Part shown: piece by piece, positions 31,949-41,027 of the stretch
Layout: every line of letters starts with the position of its first letter
Position numbering within the stretch: position 1 is the first letter of the stretch
Translations under genes and position numbers: made by a program
Assembly: GCF_905397435.1 (NCBI RefSeq)
Contig: NZ_CAJPVI010000012.1
Span: 62,001 to 126,000, forward strand
Direction: 5' to 3'
Length of the DNA stretch: 64,000 nt
DNA from: Cupriavidus numazuensis
Lineage (GTDB): Bacteria; Pseudomonadota; Gammaproteobacteria; Burkholderiales; Burkholderiaceae
The notes under the pieces: model-generated
Database searches by the model: none
Told to the model about the DNA's origin: nothing
What the model saw: only the letters and a program-made list of their open reading frames with translations

Positions 31949-33028
31949 ATGCCCGTAAGCGATTACGACCTGACCCAGGCGTGGAAGCAGGTGCTCACGC
32001 TGTCGAAGCTCGAAGCCGGCCAGACCGTCACGGTGCTGACCGGTGCAGCGACGCATCCGCAGACCTTGCGCACCGCTATGGTGGCAGCCGCGTCGATGGG
32101 CGCCATCGTCAACCGGCTCGACCTGCCGCCGGTCAATGGCGAGAAGGCGCTGAGCCGCGATGCGCTGGCCTATCTCGGCACCACGCCGCTGACCGGCAAC
32201 CCGGCCGCGATTGCCGCGCTCAAGGCGAGCGATCTTGTGCTCGATCTGATGACGCTGCTGTTCTCGCCCGAGCAGCATGACATCCTCAGCGGTGGCACAA
32301 AGATCCTGCTCGCCGTGGAGCCACCCGAGGTGCTGGCTCGCCTGGTTCCGACCGAAGCCGACCGCAAGCGCGTAAAGGCGGCCACGGCGCGGCTGTCGCG
32401 CGCGCGGGAAATGCACATCGTGTCCGACGCGGGCATGGACCTGCGCTGCAGCCTCGGCGAATTCCCGGCGATCAGCGAATACGGCTTTGTCGACGAGCCC
32501 GGCCGCTGGGACCACTGGCCGAGCGGCTTCGTGCTGACCTGGCCGAACGAGGGCGGCACCAACGGCACCATCGTGCTCGACCGCGGCGACATCCTGCTGC
32601 CGATGAAGTCGTATATCCAGGAGCCGATCCGCATCACGCTCGAGGCCGGTTACGTGAAGGCCATCGAAGGTGGTCTCGATGCCGAACTGCTGGCCGACTA
32701 CATGGCGTCGTTCAACGATCCGGAAGCCTATGCGATGTCGCATATCGGCTGGGGCCTGCAGCCGCGCGCGAGCTGGTCGGCGCTGGCCATGTACGACCGC
32801 GAAGCCACCATCGGCATGGATGCGCGCGCGTACGAGGGCAACTTCCTGTGCTCGTTCGGACCCAATAACGAAGCCGGTGGAAGCCGTACCACGGCCTGCC
32901 ATATCGATATCCCCGTACGCCACTGCACCGTCACGCTCGACGGCGAGCCGGTGGTGGTGCGCGGCAAGGTGACGGACGGCCACCACGCCACGGTCAACAC
33001 ACTGTTCAAGGAAGCACGCCATGCATGA
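31949..33028 (+). CDS. nicX: 2,5-dihydroxypyridine 5,6-dioxygenase
   Basis: Ring-opening iron dioxygenase giving N-formylmaleamate, 359 residues, belonging to the unusual NicX family related to M29-like metal proteins rather than to classical extradiol enzymes. C-terminal HIGWGLQPRASW and the ACHIDIPVRHC segment offer the expected metal-binding His/Asp. ATG 31949 has a strong GGAGG site upstream. It overlaps nicF by eight bases. Confidence 0.9.
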   Translation: MPVSDYDLTQAWKQVLTLSKLEAGQTVTVLTGAATHPQTLRTAMVAAASMGAIVNRLDLPPVNGEKALSRDALAYLGTTPLTGNPAAIAALKASDLVLDLMTLLFSPEQHDILSGGTKILLAVEPPEVLARLVPTEADRKRVKAATARLSRAREMHIVSDAGMDLRCSLGEFPAISEYGFVDEPGRWDHWPSGFVLTWPNEGGTNGTIVLDRGDILLPMKSYIQEPIRITLEAGYVKAIEGGLDAELLADYMASFNDPEAYAMSHIGWGLQPRASWSALAMYDREATIGMDARAYEGNFLCSFGPNNEAGGSRTTACHIDIPVRHCTVTLDGEPVVVRGKVTDGHHATVNTLFKEARHA

Positions 33029-33671
33029 CGAAGTCCAGACCTACCAGCGGCAAGGCTTCGGCACTGCCATGGAGTTGCGGCCGCCGTACGGGCTGCTGAT
33101 CATCGATTTCGTGAACGGCTTTGCCGACCCGGCGGTGTTCGGCGGCGGCAATATTCCGGAGGCCATCCGCAACACGCAGCCGCTGCTGCGCGCAGCGCGC
33201 GAGCAGGGCTGGCCGGTTGCGCACAGCCGCATCGTGTTTGCCGATGACGATGCCGACCAAAACATCTTCACACTGAAGGTGCCTGGCATGCTGACGCTGA
33301 AGGAAGACAGCCACAACAGCGCCATCGTGCCGGAGCTGGCACCCGCTGCGGGCGAGTACGTGGTGCGCAAGACCGTACCGTCAGCGTTCTTCGGCACGTC
33401 GCTGGCGGCGTGGCTGACGCAGCGTGGCGTGCAGACACTGCTGGTCGCTGGTTGCGTGACCAGCGGTTGCGTGCGCGCAAGCGTGGTCGATGCGATGTCG
33501 CTCGGCTTCCGCCCACTGGTGGTGTCGGACTGCGTGGGCGACCGCGCGCTCGGTCCGCATGCGGCGAACCTGTTCGACATGGAGCAGAAGTACGCCACCG
33601 TGCTGACCCGCGACGAGGCGCTCGCGCAGATCTCGCAGGCGGCGCCGGCTGGCGTGCGCGCGGCGGCCTGA
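33021..33671 (+). CDS. nicF: Maleamate amidohydrolase
   Basis: Isochorismatase-fold amidase of 216 residues that hydrolyses maleamate to maleate and ammonia. The triad is visible: Asp in LLIIDFVNGF, Lys in VRKTVPSAFFG, Cys in AGCVTSGCVRAS, the last with the usual cis-peptide context. It begins within the end of nicX and closes the plus-strand operon, converging with the TetR gene. Confidence 0.9.
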   Translation: MHDEVQTYQRQGFGTAMELRPPYGLLIIDFVNGFADPAVFGGGNIPEAIRNTQPLLRAAREQGWPVAHSRIVFADDDADQNIFTLKVPGMLTLKEDSHNSAIVPELAPAAGEYVVRKTVPSAFFGTSLAAWLTQRGVQTLLVAGCVTSGCVRASVVDAMSLGFRPLVVSDCVGDRALGPHAANLFDMEQKYATVLTRDEALAQISQAAPAGVRAAA

Positions 33672-33710
33672 GTCGCGTTGGGACGCGCCGCCGTGCGCCT
33701 GATGCGACGC

Positions 33711-34454
33711 TCAGCCCGCCGCGACGCGCCGGGTTCGTGCAGGCTTGCCGTTCGCGCGAGTCGGCGCGGGCGGGGCATCGGGCACGGCGCCCGGCACTGC
33801 CACCGCGCGCAGCACTGTCTGCTGGATCACATCGCGCCAGTGCGCGAGCGCGGGCGCGCCCATCATAGGCTCGCCCAGAAAAGCGCTGAGCGTATGATGG
33901 TTCGAGTTGTAGAAATAGCCGAGCGAGGCGATGACCATATAGACGTCGCGCGCGCCGGCGTCAGGCCGGAACAGACCCGCCGCCTTGCCGCGCAACAGGA
34001 TGCCGTCGAGCACGGACAGCGCGTAGCTGGAAATCTCGCGCAGCCGCACCGATTTGCGCGCGTGCTTGCCCTGGCTGATGTTCTCGCTGGTCAGGATCGC
34101 CACGAACTCCGGGTGCTCGAGGTAGTAGTGCCAGATGAAGTCGATGAGCTGCGAGAGCGCGCGCACCGGATCGGCGGCATCGAGTTCGCCTTCGAGCTTC
34201 TGTTCGGCTTCGTTGAGCTGCAGGTAGATGGTCTCGAGCACTTCGACGAACAGCTTTTCCTTGCTGCCGAAGTAGTAGTAGATCATCCGGTCGTAGGTCT
34301 TGGCGAGCGAGGAAATACGTTCGATGCGTCCGCCGTCGTAGCCGCGCTGCGCAAAGACCTTGATGGCCGCCTTCAGGATCCGGTCGCGGCTGTCCTGCGC
34401 CTGCCGGGCGCGCGTTCCGACTGCCGCGCGCGTGGTTGCGGTCTTGATGGTCAT
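33711..34454 (-). CDS. nicS: TetR-family regulator, NicS-like
   Basis: 247 residues. N-terminal TetR helix-turn-helix (RILKAAIKVFAQRGYDGGRI, then YYYFGSKEKLF), a helical ligand domain, and a Pro/Arg-rich C-terminal tail. It is divergent from the intact molybdenum hydroxylase gene with 94 bases between. In characterised pseudomonads a TetR protein (NicS) controls the nicotinate hydroxylase genes and answers nicotinate or 6-hydroxynicotinate, so the same role is likely. ATG 34454 was chosen because the DNA-binding domain follows it closely. Confidence 0.78.
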   Translation of the reverse strand: MTIKTATTRAAVGTRARQAQDSRDRILKAAIKVFAQRGYDGGRIERISSLAKTYDRMIYYYFGSKEKLFVEVLETIYLQLNEAEQKLEGELDAADPVRALSQLIDFIWHYYLEHPEFVAILTSENISQGKHARKSVRLREISSYALSVLDGILLRGKAAGLFRPDAGARDVYMVIASLGYFYNSNHHTLSAFLGEPMMGAPALAHWRDVIQQTVLRAVAVPGAVPDAPPAPTRANGKPARTRRVAAG

Positions 34455-34548
34455 GTTGGATGGCTCGGCATCATGATGTCTGTTGGAAGGCAGTATAACG
34501 GTGGCATAGCGGCTGCCGCGCGACGCGAAGCGGCAAAATAATCGACCC

Positions 34549-36828
34549 ATGACTTCGACCATCCTCGATACCGTACCCGAGGCCGAGGCCTCCACCCCGC
34601 GCGCACAGCGCCTCGCGCTCTTGCAGGAGCGCGGCGTCCTGCTGATCACGCGGGCTCCGCAGGTCGCAGCGCGTCCCGCGCCGGGGCAGCCCGGCGCCGC
34701 GTCGGACTATGTGCCGGCGCTGCCCGATATCTTCGTGGCCGTGCGTAACACAGGCGAAGTGCTGGCATTCAATGGCCACGTGGATCTTGGTACAGGCATC
34801 CGCACCGCGCTCGCGCAGATCGTCGCCGAGGAACTGGACGTGCCGCTAGCGCGCGTGCGCATGGTGCTCGGCCATACCGACGCCACGCCCAACCAGGGGC
34901 CGACTATCGCGAGCGCATCGATCCAGATTTCCGCGATTCCTCTGCGGCGTGCCGCGGCTCAAGCCCGTGCTTGGCTGGAGGCGCGCGCGGCGAATCAGCT
35001 CGGCGTGATGTCCGATGCGCTGGAAGCCGATGACGGTGTGTTCCGCGTGAAGGGGACGCAGGACAGCATTGGCTACGGAGCACTGGTGGCCGACGAGCAT
35101 GTCGAACTGCTGCTGGCCGACGACGTGGCGACCAAGCCTGTCGAGTCCTACCGCATTGTCGGCCGTGGCGCTGGCCGTGTGGATATCCCCGACAAGGCGC
35201 GCGGCGCGCTGACATTCGTGCATGACGTTCGCGTGCCCGGCATGTTGCACGGCCGCGTGGTGCGGCCACCATACGCCGGCCGCGACAGCGGCGATTTCGT
35301 CGGCACGAGCCTGCTCGACGTCGATCGCAATTCCGTGCGCGATGTACCGGGGCTGGTGGACATCGTGGTGCAGGGCGATTTCATCGGTGTAGTGGCCGAG
35401 CGGGAGGAATACGCAGTGCTGGCCGCACGCCGCCTGCGCGTGCATTGGAAGCCGGTGCCCCCGTTGCCTGCGCTCGACGATCCCGAGCCCGCGCTGCGCG
35501 CCAACCCCGCCACGCGCCGTGAATTGCTCGATGATGGCGAGATGCCCGCGCCGGGCGCTGGCACCACGCTGGAACGCCATTACACGTGGCCTTACCAGAT
35601 GCATGGCTCGATCGGCCCGTCATGCGCCGTGGCCGACTGGCGCGAGGATGGCCTGACCGTCTGGTCCGGCACGCAGAACCCACACGTGCTGCGCATCGAT
35701 CTGGCTCGCCTGTCCGGACTGGGCGAAGGCAACATCGAGATCGTCCGCATGGAAGCCGCCGGCTGCTACGGTCGCAACTGTGCCGACGACGTTTGCGCCG
35801 ATGCCGTGCTGCTGTCGCGCGCGGTGGGCCGTCCCGTGCGCGTGCAACTCTCGCGCGAGCAGGAACACCTGTGGGAGCCCAAGGGCGCGGCGCAGCTGAT
35901 GGACGTCAGTGCCACGCTCGGCGGCAACGGCGAGCTGCTTGGCTACGACTTCGTCAGCCGCTATCCGTCCAACGATGCACCGACGCTGGCATTGCTGCTT
36001 ACCGGACAGGTGCCGAATGCACCGCGCACGCTCGAAATGGGCGATCGCACCGCTGTGCCGCCGTATGCCTACTCCGGCCGCCGCATTGGCTGCGACGACA
36101 CGCCGGCCATCGTGCGCGCATCGTGGTTGCGTGGCGTATCGGCGCTGCCGAACACGTTCGCGCACGAATGCATGATCGATGAACTCGCTGCGGAAGCGGG
36201 CACGGACCCGGTGGACTTCCGCTTGCGGCATCTTCCCGATGAGCGCGCGGCGGACCTGCTGCGTGCCGTGGCGGACGCGGCGGGCTGGGAACGCGGCTCG
36301 CACGGGTCGCGCGGTGTGCCTGACGCTGGCGGCAAGCTGCACGGCCGGGGCGTCGCGTATGCGCGATATATCCACAGCCGTTATCCAGGCTTCGGCGCGG
36401 CGTGGGCTGCGTGGATTCTCGATCTATCGGTCGATGTCGCCAGCGGACAGATCGTCGTCAGGAAGATCGTCGTGGGCCAGGACACGGGCATGATGGTCAA
36501 CCCGGACGGCGTTCGTCACCAGATCCACGGCAACGTCGTGCAGACGCTGAGCCGCGTGCTCAAGGAGCAGGTGCGCTTTGACGGCGACGGTGTGGCCAGC
36601 CGTGAATGGGGAGGCTACCCGTTGCTGACGTTCCCGGAGATTCCACCGATCGAGGTGGTGCTGATGCCGCGGCAGTCAGAGCCGCCGCTGGGGGCGGGCG
36701 AATCGGCCTCGTTGCCGGGGGCGCCGGCGATTGCCAATGCGCTGTTTGATGCGATGGGTGTGCGGCTGAGAAGGCCGCCGTTCGTGCCGGAGACGGTGTT
36801 GGCGGCGTTACAAGGCCGACGCCCCTAG
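34549..36828 (+). CDS. Molybdenum hydroxylase large subunit (aldehyde oxidase/xanthine dehydrogenase type), probable catalytic nicotinate dehydrogenase subunit
   Basis: 759 residues with the full molybdopterin-binding plan: GHVDLGTGIRTALAQIVAEE, a hammerhead domain near 210-300, AAGCYGRNCADDVCADA, and GAGESASLPGAPAIANAL with the catalytic Glu at 718. No signal peptide is seen. It is closest in type to IorB/NicB-like proteins and clearly paralogous to the N-terminal half of the NicB-like protein 6 kb upstream, which lacks these key parts. No FeS subunit is adjacent, so NicA is the obvious partner. It sits divergent from the NicS-like gene. A separate substrate cannot be excluded. Confidence 0.8.
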   Translation: MTSTILDTVPEAEASTPRAQRLALLQERGVLLITRAPQVAARPAPGQPGAASDYVPALPDIFVAVRNTGEVLAFNGHVDLGTGIRTALAQIVAEELDVPLARVRMVLGHTDATPNQGPTIASASIQISAIPLRRAAAQARAWLEARAANQLGVMSDALEADDGVFRVKGTQDSIGYGALVADEHVELLLADDVATKPVESYRIVGRGAGRVDIPDKARGALTFVHDVRVPGMLHGRVVRPPYAGRDSGDFVGTSLLDVDRNSVRDVPGLVDIVVQGDFIGVVAEREEYAVLAARRLRVHWKPVPPLPALDDPEPALRANPATRRELLDDGEMPAPGAGTTLERHYTWPYQMHGSIGPSCAVADWREDGLTVWSGTQNPHVLRIDLARLSGLGEGNIEIVRMEAAGCYGRNCADDVCADAVLLSRAVGRPVRVQLSREQEHLWEPKGAAQLMDVSATLGGNGELLGYDFVSRYPSNDAPTLALLLTGQVPNAPRTLEMGDRTAVPPYAYSGRRIGCDDTPAIVRASWLRGVSALPNTFAHECMIDELAAEAGTDPVDFRLRHLPDERAADLLRAVADAAGWERGSHGSRGVPDAGGKLHGRGVAYARYIHSRYPGFGAAWAAWILDLSVDVASGQIVVRKIVVGQDTGMMVNPDGVRHQIHGNVVQTLSRVLKEQVRFDGDGVASREWGGYPLLTFPEIPPIEVVLMPRQSEPPLGAGESASLPGAPAIANALFDAMGVRLRRPPFVPETVLAALQGRRP

Positions 36829-36840
36829 CAATCCGCTGTC

Positions 36841-36970
36841 TTGCTCCCTCTCCCGCTTGCGGGAGAGGGTTGGGGAGAGGGCGGGAGTCTCAACGAAGCA
36901 GGCGTCTTCGATATTGCCAACGCCTGCCCTCTCCCCCGGCCCCTCTCCCGCAGGCGGGAGAGGGGAGCAA
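36841..36970. repeat. REP/BIME-like palindromic element, copy 1
   Basis: A 130-base compound palindrome. Hairpin one (36846-36869): CCCTCTCCCGC, TT, GCGGGAGAGGG. Hairpin two (36940-36965): CCCCTCTCCCGC, AG, its complement. Between them GGGGAGAGGGC pairs with GCCCTCTCCCC and a central AGGCGT pairs with ACGCCT; the ends TTGCTCCC and GGGAGCAA also match. It lies between convergent genes. A second copy is at 47691-47816. Confidence 0.85.
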
Positions 36971-36996
36971 ACCGGCGGCACTACTAGCGGGGTTGC

Positions 36997-37476
36997 TCAG
37001 CCCCCGCCGTTCCCCTCATCAATCTCACTCATCTTGCGCAGCAGATAAGTCACCGCCACGCGCTCCGCCGGATTCAGGCCACCAAACGTCTGCTCCGAAA
37101 TCTGCTTAGCAAACGGCACCGTCTCGTCGATCAATGCGAGACCATCGTCCGTTACCGTCACCACCACCTTGCGCCGGTCATTCGGATCATGCGACACCGC
37201 GATCAGCTTGCGTGCTTTCAGCCGCTCGATGATGCCGCGCACCGTCGCCTGGTCGATGGCCGTGGCGCGCACCACTTCGTTCAGCGAACACGGCTGCCGG
37301 TCCCTGACCGCGCACAGCACGACGAACTGCGCGGCCGTGAGCTGCGAATCGGGAATGGTCTGCTGGAAGATGGCCACGTGGCGCTGGTACGCGCGGCGCA
37401 GCAGGTGGCCCACCTGTTCGGTGAAGTCGTAGCCGGTGTCGGTGTTGCCGGCAGGCTGGTCGGAAGAGGAGGGCAC
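36997..37476 (-). CDS. nicR: MarR-family repressor, NicR-like
   Basis: Winged-helix dimer of 159 residues. The recognition region reads SLNEVVRATAIDQATVRGII and the wing DPNDRRKVVVTVTDDG. It resembles the NicR/BpsR type that represses nicotinate catabolism and is released by 6-hydroxynicotinate, and it closes the island. AGTGTRCACW motifs before niaP, nicC and maiA are its probable targets; a weaker partial match (37498-37507) lies just upstream of its own start. Confidence 0.82.
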   Translation of the reverse strand: MPSSSDQPAGNTDTGYDFTEQVGHLLRRAYQRHVAIFQQTIPDSQLTAAQFVVLCAVRDRQPCSLNEVVRATAIDQATVRGIIERLKARKLIAVSHDPNDRRKVVVTVTDDGLALIDETVPFAKQISEQTFGGLNPAERVAVTYLLRKMSEIDEGNGGG

Positions 37477-37530
37477 GTCGATCGTAGTGCGATGAAAAGT
37501 GTGCCCCCGAGTATACCGGCGAAGACCTGC

Positions 37531-38538
37531 TTAATCGACCGTGATGGCAGCGGATTTCGCCACCTTGCCGAAGCGGTCGTACTCCTGCAGCGTCAGCGTC
37601 TGGAGTTCCGCGGCGCTCGAGCCCTTCGGGTTGAAGCCGGCCTGCGTGAGCTTCTCGCGCACGTCGGCCCGGCCCAGCGCTTCGACGAAGGCGGCATTGA
37701 GCGCCTGTACCACAGGCGCGGGCAGGTTGGCCGGACCATAGACGCCGAACCACGGTTCCACGGCATAGCCGGACAGGCCGGCTTCCGCGAGCGTCGGCAC
37801 GTCGGGCAGCGACGGCGAGCGAGTCTTGCCGGCGACGGCCAGCGCGCGCAGCTTGCCCGCCTGGATATGCGGCAGCGACGCGGGGAGGTTGTCGAACATC
37901 ACGCCGATATGGCCGCCCAGCATGTCGTTGATGGCGGGACTGCTGCCCTTGTACGGTACATGCGTGAGACCGGTTTGCGTCATCTGCGAGAACATCGCGC
38001 CGGCCAGGTGCATCGACGTGCCGGTACCGGCGGTTGCGTACGTGAGGCCCGGATGCGCCTTGGCATAGGCGATCAGCTCCGGCACGGTCTTCACTGGCAG
38101 CGACGGGCTCACCTCGAGCACGATCGTCGACGTGCCGAGCAGGCTGATGGCCGTGAAGTCCTTGCGCGGGTCGAACGGCACGTGCTTGTAGATATGCGGA
38201 TTCAGCGCGTTGGTCGAGATTGCACCGAAGCCGATGGTGTAGCCATCGGCCGGGGCCTTGGCCACGGCTTCCATGCCAATGTTGCCGCCGGCACCGGGCC
38301 GGTTCTCGATGACCACGGGTTGGCCCAGTTTCTCGGCGACGCGCTGGCCGACGGTGCGTGCCACGAGGTCGGTCGTGCCGCCGGCCGCGTAGGGGACGAC
38401 AAATCGGATCGGCTTGGACGGGAACGCGTCGGCCGCACTGGCGGCTAGCGGCAGGGTGCCGAGCGTGGCGGCTGCCACGGCGCCGAGCGAGAGAGCGATC
38501 AGCGTGGAGCGGCGGCGAAGGGCAAGGCGTTGCGGCAT
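37531..38538 (-). CDS. Bug-family tripartite tricarboxylate transporter substrate-binding protein
   Basis: Periplasmic solute receptor of 335 residues. Signal peptide (RRRSTLIALSLGAVAAATLG, cleaved near AASAADAFPSKP) and Bug hallmarks PIRFVVPYAAGGTTDLVAR and VIENRPGAGGNIG. No TctA/TctB membrane genes are adjacent, so it is an orphan receptor, common in this family. ATG 38538 has a GGAG site upstream. Possible ligands are carboxylates; nicotinate-related ones are only a guess from the neighbouring nicR. Confidence 0.88.
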   Translation of the reverse strand: MPQRLALRRRSTLIALSLGAVAAATLGTLPLAASAADAFPSKPIRFVVPYAAGGTTDLVARTVGQRVAEKLGQPVVIENRPGAGGNIGMEAVAKAPADGYTIGFGAISTNALNPHIYKHVPFDPRKDFTAISLLGTSTIVLEVSPSLPVKTVPELIAYAKAHPGLTYATAGTGTSMHLAGAMFSQMTQTGLTHVPYKGSSPAINDMLGGHIGVMFDNLPASLPHIQAGKLRALAVAGKTRSPSLPDVPTLAEAGLSGYAVEPWFGVYGPANLPAPVVQALNAAFVEALGRADVREKLTQAGFNPKGSSAAELQTLTLQEYDRFGKVAKSAAITVD

Positions 38539-38780
38539 GGTGCGGGGATCTCCTCGTTCGGGTTGTGTTGTTCTGCCCGCGCATGGCCGCTTGCGGCCAA
38601 CGCGGAAGCGCCCATTGTAGGCAAAGGCGCACGTGGAGGCATACCCGGCGGTAGGGCGATGCCAATGCCTCTTTTCGCATACAATCGTCTGGTCGTCTTT
38701 GCCGACCCGGCCGGCCACGGCTGCGGCGGCTGCTTTGTCCCTCGTCTTCCCCCGTGCCAGCTTCACAGAAATCCCTTGCC

Positions 38781-39680
38781 ATGCCCGCCGCGCTGCCGTC
38801 GCCGCAGCGTTCGGGCCTGGCCATCGCGGCTATTGGCGCCATGCTGTTTTCCGCCAAGGCCATTGTCGCCAAGCTGATGTACCGCTACAGCGTCGATGCC
38901 GTCATGGTGATCACGCTGCGCATGCTGTTCGCCGTGCCGCTGTTCATGGCAATCGGCTGGTGGCAGTCGCGGCGCCTGCCCGCGCTGTCGTGGGCCGACC
39001 GTGCGCGCGTGGTGTTCCTCGGCTTCATCGGCTATTACCTGTCGAGCTTCATGGATTTCCTGGGCTTGCAGTACATCACAGCGGGACTCGAACGGCTGAT
39101 CCTGTTCCTGACGCCGTCGTTCGTGCTGCTGGCCACGGCGCTGCTGTTCCGGCGTCCGATCGCCGCGCGCCAGTGGATATCGCTGCTGCTGGCCTATGCG
39201 GGCATCGTGCTGGTGTTCGCGCATGACCTCGATGTCAGCGGCGCCCAGGTCTGGCTGGGCGGCGCGCTGGTGCTAGGCAGCGCCTTGACGTATGGTATCT
39301 ACCTGATCCTGAGCGGCGAGCTGGTGCAGCGCATCGGCTCGCTGCGGCTGGTGGCCTACGCGATGTGCGTGTCCACGGCGTGCTGCGTGTTGCAGTACCT
39401 GGCGCTCGGGCGCCCCGTGGCCGAACTCGCGCAGCCGGCGCCGGTGATGTGGCTGTCACTCGTCAACGCGGTGTTCTGCACGGTGCTGCCCGTGTCGATG
39501 ACGATGGTGGCCGTGGCCCGCATCGGCGCGCCGATGGCCTCGCAGGCCGGCATGGTCGGTCCGGTGTCGACGCTGTTCCTCGCGTTCTGGCTGCTCGATG
39601 AACCGGTCAGCGGCGTGCAGCTCGCGGGCAGCGCGCTGGTATTGGGCGGAATGTACCTGCTGTCGGCACGCAAAGCGTGA
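38781..39680 (+). CDS. EamA/DMT-family transporter
   Basis: Inner-membrane protein of 299 residues with ten predicted helices in two EamA repeats, typical of drug/metabolite exporters (RhaT/YdcZ-like). ATG 38781 is favoured over an in-frame GTG at 38754. Substrate unknown. It points away from the Bug receptor gene and is followed 76 bases later by an SDR gene. Confidence 0.85.
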   Translation: MPAALPSPQRSGLAIAAIGAMLFSAKAIVAKLMYRYSVDAVMVITLRMLFAVPLFMAIGWWQSRRLPALSWADRARVVFLGFIGYYLSSFMDFLGLQYITAGLERLILFLTPSFVLLATALLFRRPIAARQWISLLLAYAGIVLVFAHDLDVSGAQVWLGGALVLGSALTYGIYLILSGELVQRIGSLRLVAYAMCVSTACCVLQYLALGRPVAELAQPAPVMWLSLVNAVFCTVLPVSMTMVAVARIGAPMASQAGMVGPVSTLFLAFWLLDEPVSGVQLAGSALVLGGMYLLSARKA

Positions 39681-39756
39681 TAACGCACCAAGCCGCGCGA
39701 CGACAGCGAACCTGACAAGCTATACAAGCAAACAAGCCAACAAGGAGAGCGAGAAA

Positions 39757-40545
39757 ATGGATCTGGGACTGCGTGGCAAGCATGCACTGGTGTGTGGCGC
39801 GAGCAAGGGCCTTGGGTTCGCCTGCGCGGACGCGCTGGCGGCCGAGGGCGTCGATGTCGTGATCGTGGCGCGCGGCGCCGAGGCGCTGGAAAAGGCAGCC
39901 GCGGGCCTGCGTGCACGACATGGCCGCCGCGTGGTTGCCGTGGCTACGGACATCACCAAGCCGGAAGGCCGCAAGGCCGCGCTGGATGCCGTGGCCAAGC
40001 TCGGCGACCTCGATATCCTCGTCAACAACGCCGGCGGTCCGCCCCCGGGCAATTTCCGCGACTGGGATCGTGAAGCCTGGCTGGCCGCGCTCGACGCCAA
40101 CATGCTGACCCCGATCGAGCTGATCAAGGCCACCGTTGACGGCATGATCGCGCGCAAGTGGGGCCGCATCATCAATATCACGAGCGGCGCGGTGAAGGCG
40201 CCGATCGATGTGCTGGGCCTGTCCAACGGCGCGCGCTCGGGCCTGACCGGCTTCATCGCCGGCCTGGCGCGCGAAGTGGCGCAGCACGGCGTCACCGTCA
40301 ACAACCTGCTGCCGGGGCCGTTCAACACCGACCGCCTGTTCAAGACCATGGAAGGCGCCGCCCAGAAGGCGAACCTGACCGTGGATGAAGTCGTGCAACG
40401 CCGTGCCGCACTGAACCCGTCGCGCCGTTTCGGCGACCCGGCCGAGTTCGGCGCGACGTGCGCGTTCCTGTGCAGCCGCCAGGCCGCGTACATCACGGCG
40501 CAGAACATCCTGCTTGACGGCGGCGCCTACCCCGGCACGTTCTGA
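39757..40545 (+). CDS. Short-chain dehydrogenase-like protein with atypical active site
   Basis: Rossmann-fold SDR of 262 residues. Cofactor motif GASKGLG and NNAG are intact, and the catalytic Ser is in INITSG. At the position of the YxxxK pair, 13 residues after that Ser, it has SNGAR, so both Tyr and Lys are replaced (Ser and Arg). This pattern occurs in the BKR-like SDR group often misnamed 3-oxoacyl-ACP reductase. AAGGAG precedes ATG 39757. It may bind NAD(P) without classical SDR chemistry. Followed by mgsA and a quinone oxidoreductase. Confidence 0.85.
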   Translation: MDLGLRGKHALVCGASKGLGFACADALAAEGVDVVIVARGAEALEKAAAGLRARHGRRVVAVATDITKPEGRKAALDAVAKLGDLDILVNNAGGPPPGNFRDWDREAWLAALDANMLTPIELIKATVDGMIARKWGRIINITSGAVKAPIDVLGLSNGARSGLTGFIAGLAREVAQHGVTVNNLLPGPFNTDRLFKTMEGAAQKANLTVDEVVQRRAALNPSRRFGDPAEFGATCAFLCSRQAAYITAQNILLDGGAYPGTF

Positions 40546-40610
40546 ACCCGGCGCGGCCCCGGTACTGGCCGCATTCCCCCCGCAGTCGCTTACCGCAACA
40601 AGGATTCTTG

Positions 40611-41000
40611 ATGACCCGCCCACGTATCGCCCTGATTGCACACGACCACAAGAAAGACGACATCGTTGCCTTTGCCACGCGTCACCGCGAATTCCTTTCG
40701 CAGTGCGAACTGCTTGCGACCGGCACCACCGGCGGCCGGCTGATCGATGAAGTCGGGCTCGATGTGACCCGGATGCTGTCAGGGCCGTGGGGCGGCGACC
40801 TGCAGATCGGCGCGCAACTCGCGGAAGGGCGCGTGCGCGCCGTGATCTTCCTGCGCGACCCGATGACGCCGCAGCCGCACGAACCGGATATCAATGCGCT
40901 GGTGCGTGCCTGCGACGTGCACAACGTGCCGTGCGCGACCAACGTCGCCACAGCGGACCTGCTGATCGCCGAGCTGTGTCGCGTGGAATCGCAGTCCTGA
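40611..41000 (+). CDS. mgsA: Methylglyoxal synthase
   Basis: Forms methylglyoxal and phosphate from dihydroxyacetone phosphate, a bypass of lower glycolysis. 129 residues. [12 protein letters not shown] binds substrate; TGTTGGRL forms the phosphate site; [13 protein letters not shown] and [15 protein letters not shown] carry the catalytic Asp residues. It starts one codon after a TTG; ATG 40611 is preferred. Located between the SDR and the quinone oxidoreductase, which could handle carbonyl products, though this link is a guess. Confidence 0.93.
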   Translation: MTRPRIALIAHDHKKDDIVAFATRHREFLSQCELLATGTTGGRLIDEVGLDVTRMLSGPWGGDLQIGAQLAEGRVRAVIFLRDPMTPQPHEPDINALVRACDVHNVPCATNVATADLLIAELCRVESQS

Positions 41001-41027
41001 ACGAACCCCATATCGAGTGACAAAGAC

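Noticed and set aside
36841..36970. CRISPR-like repeat unit
   Set aside because: Repeats are inverted arms of one palindrome, without regular spacers or cas genes.
37187..38872. 561-codon minus-strand frame across nicR and the Bug receptor
   Set aside because: Runs out of frame through two well supported genes; Arg/Gly-rich shadow.
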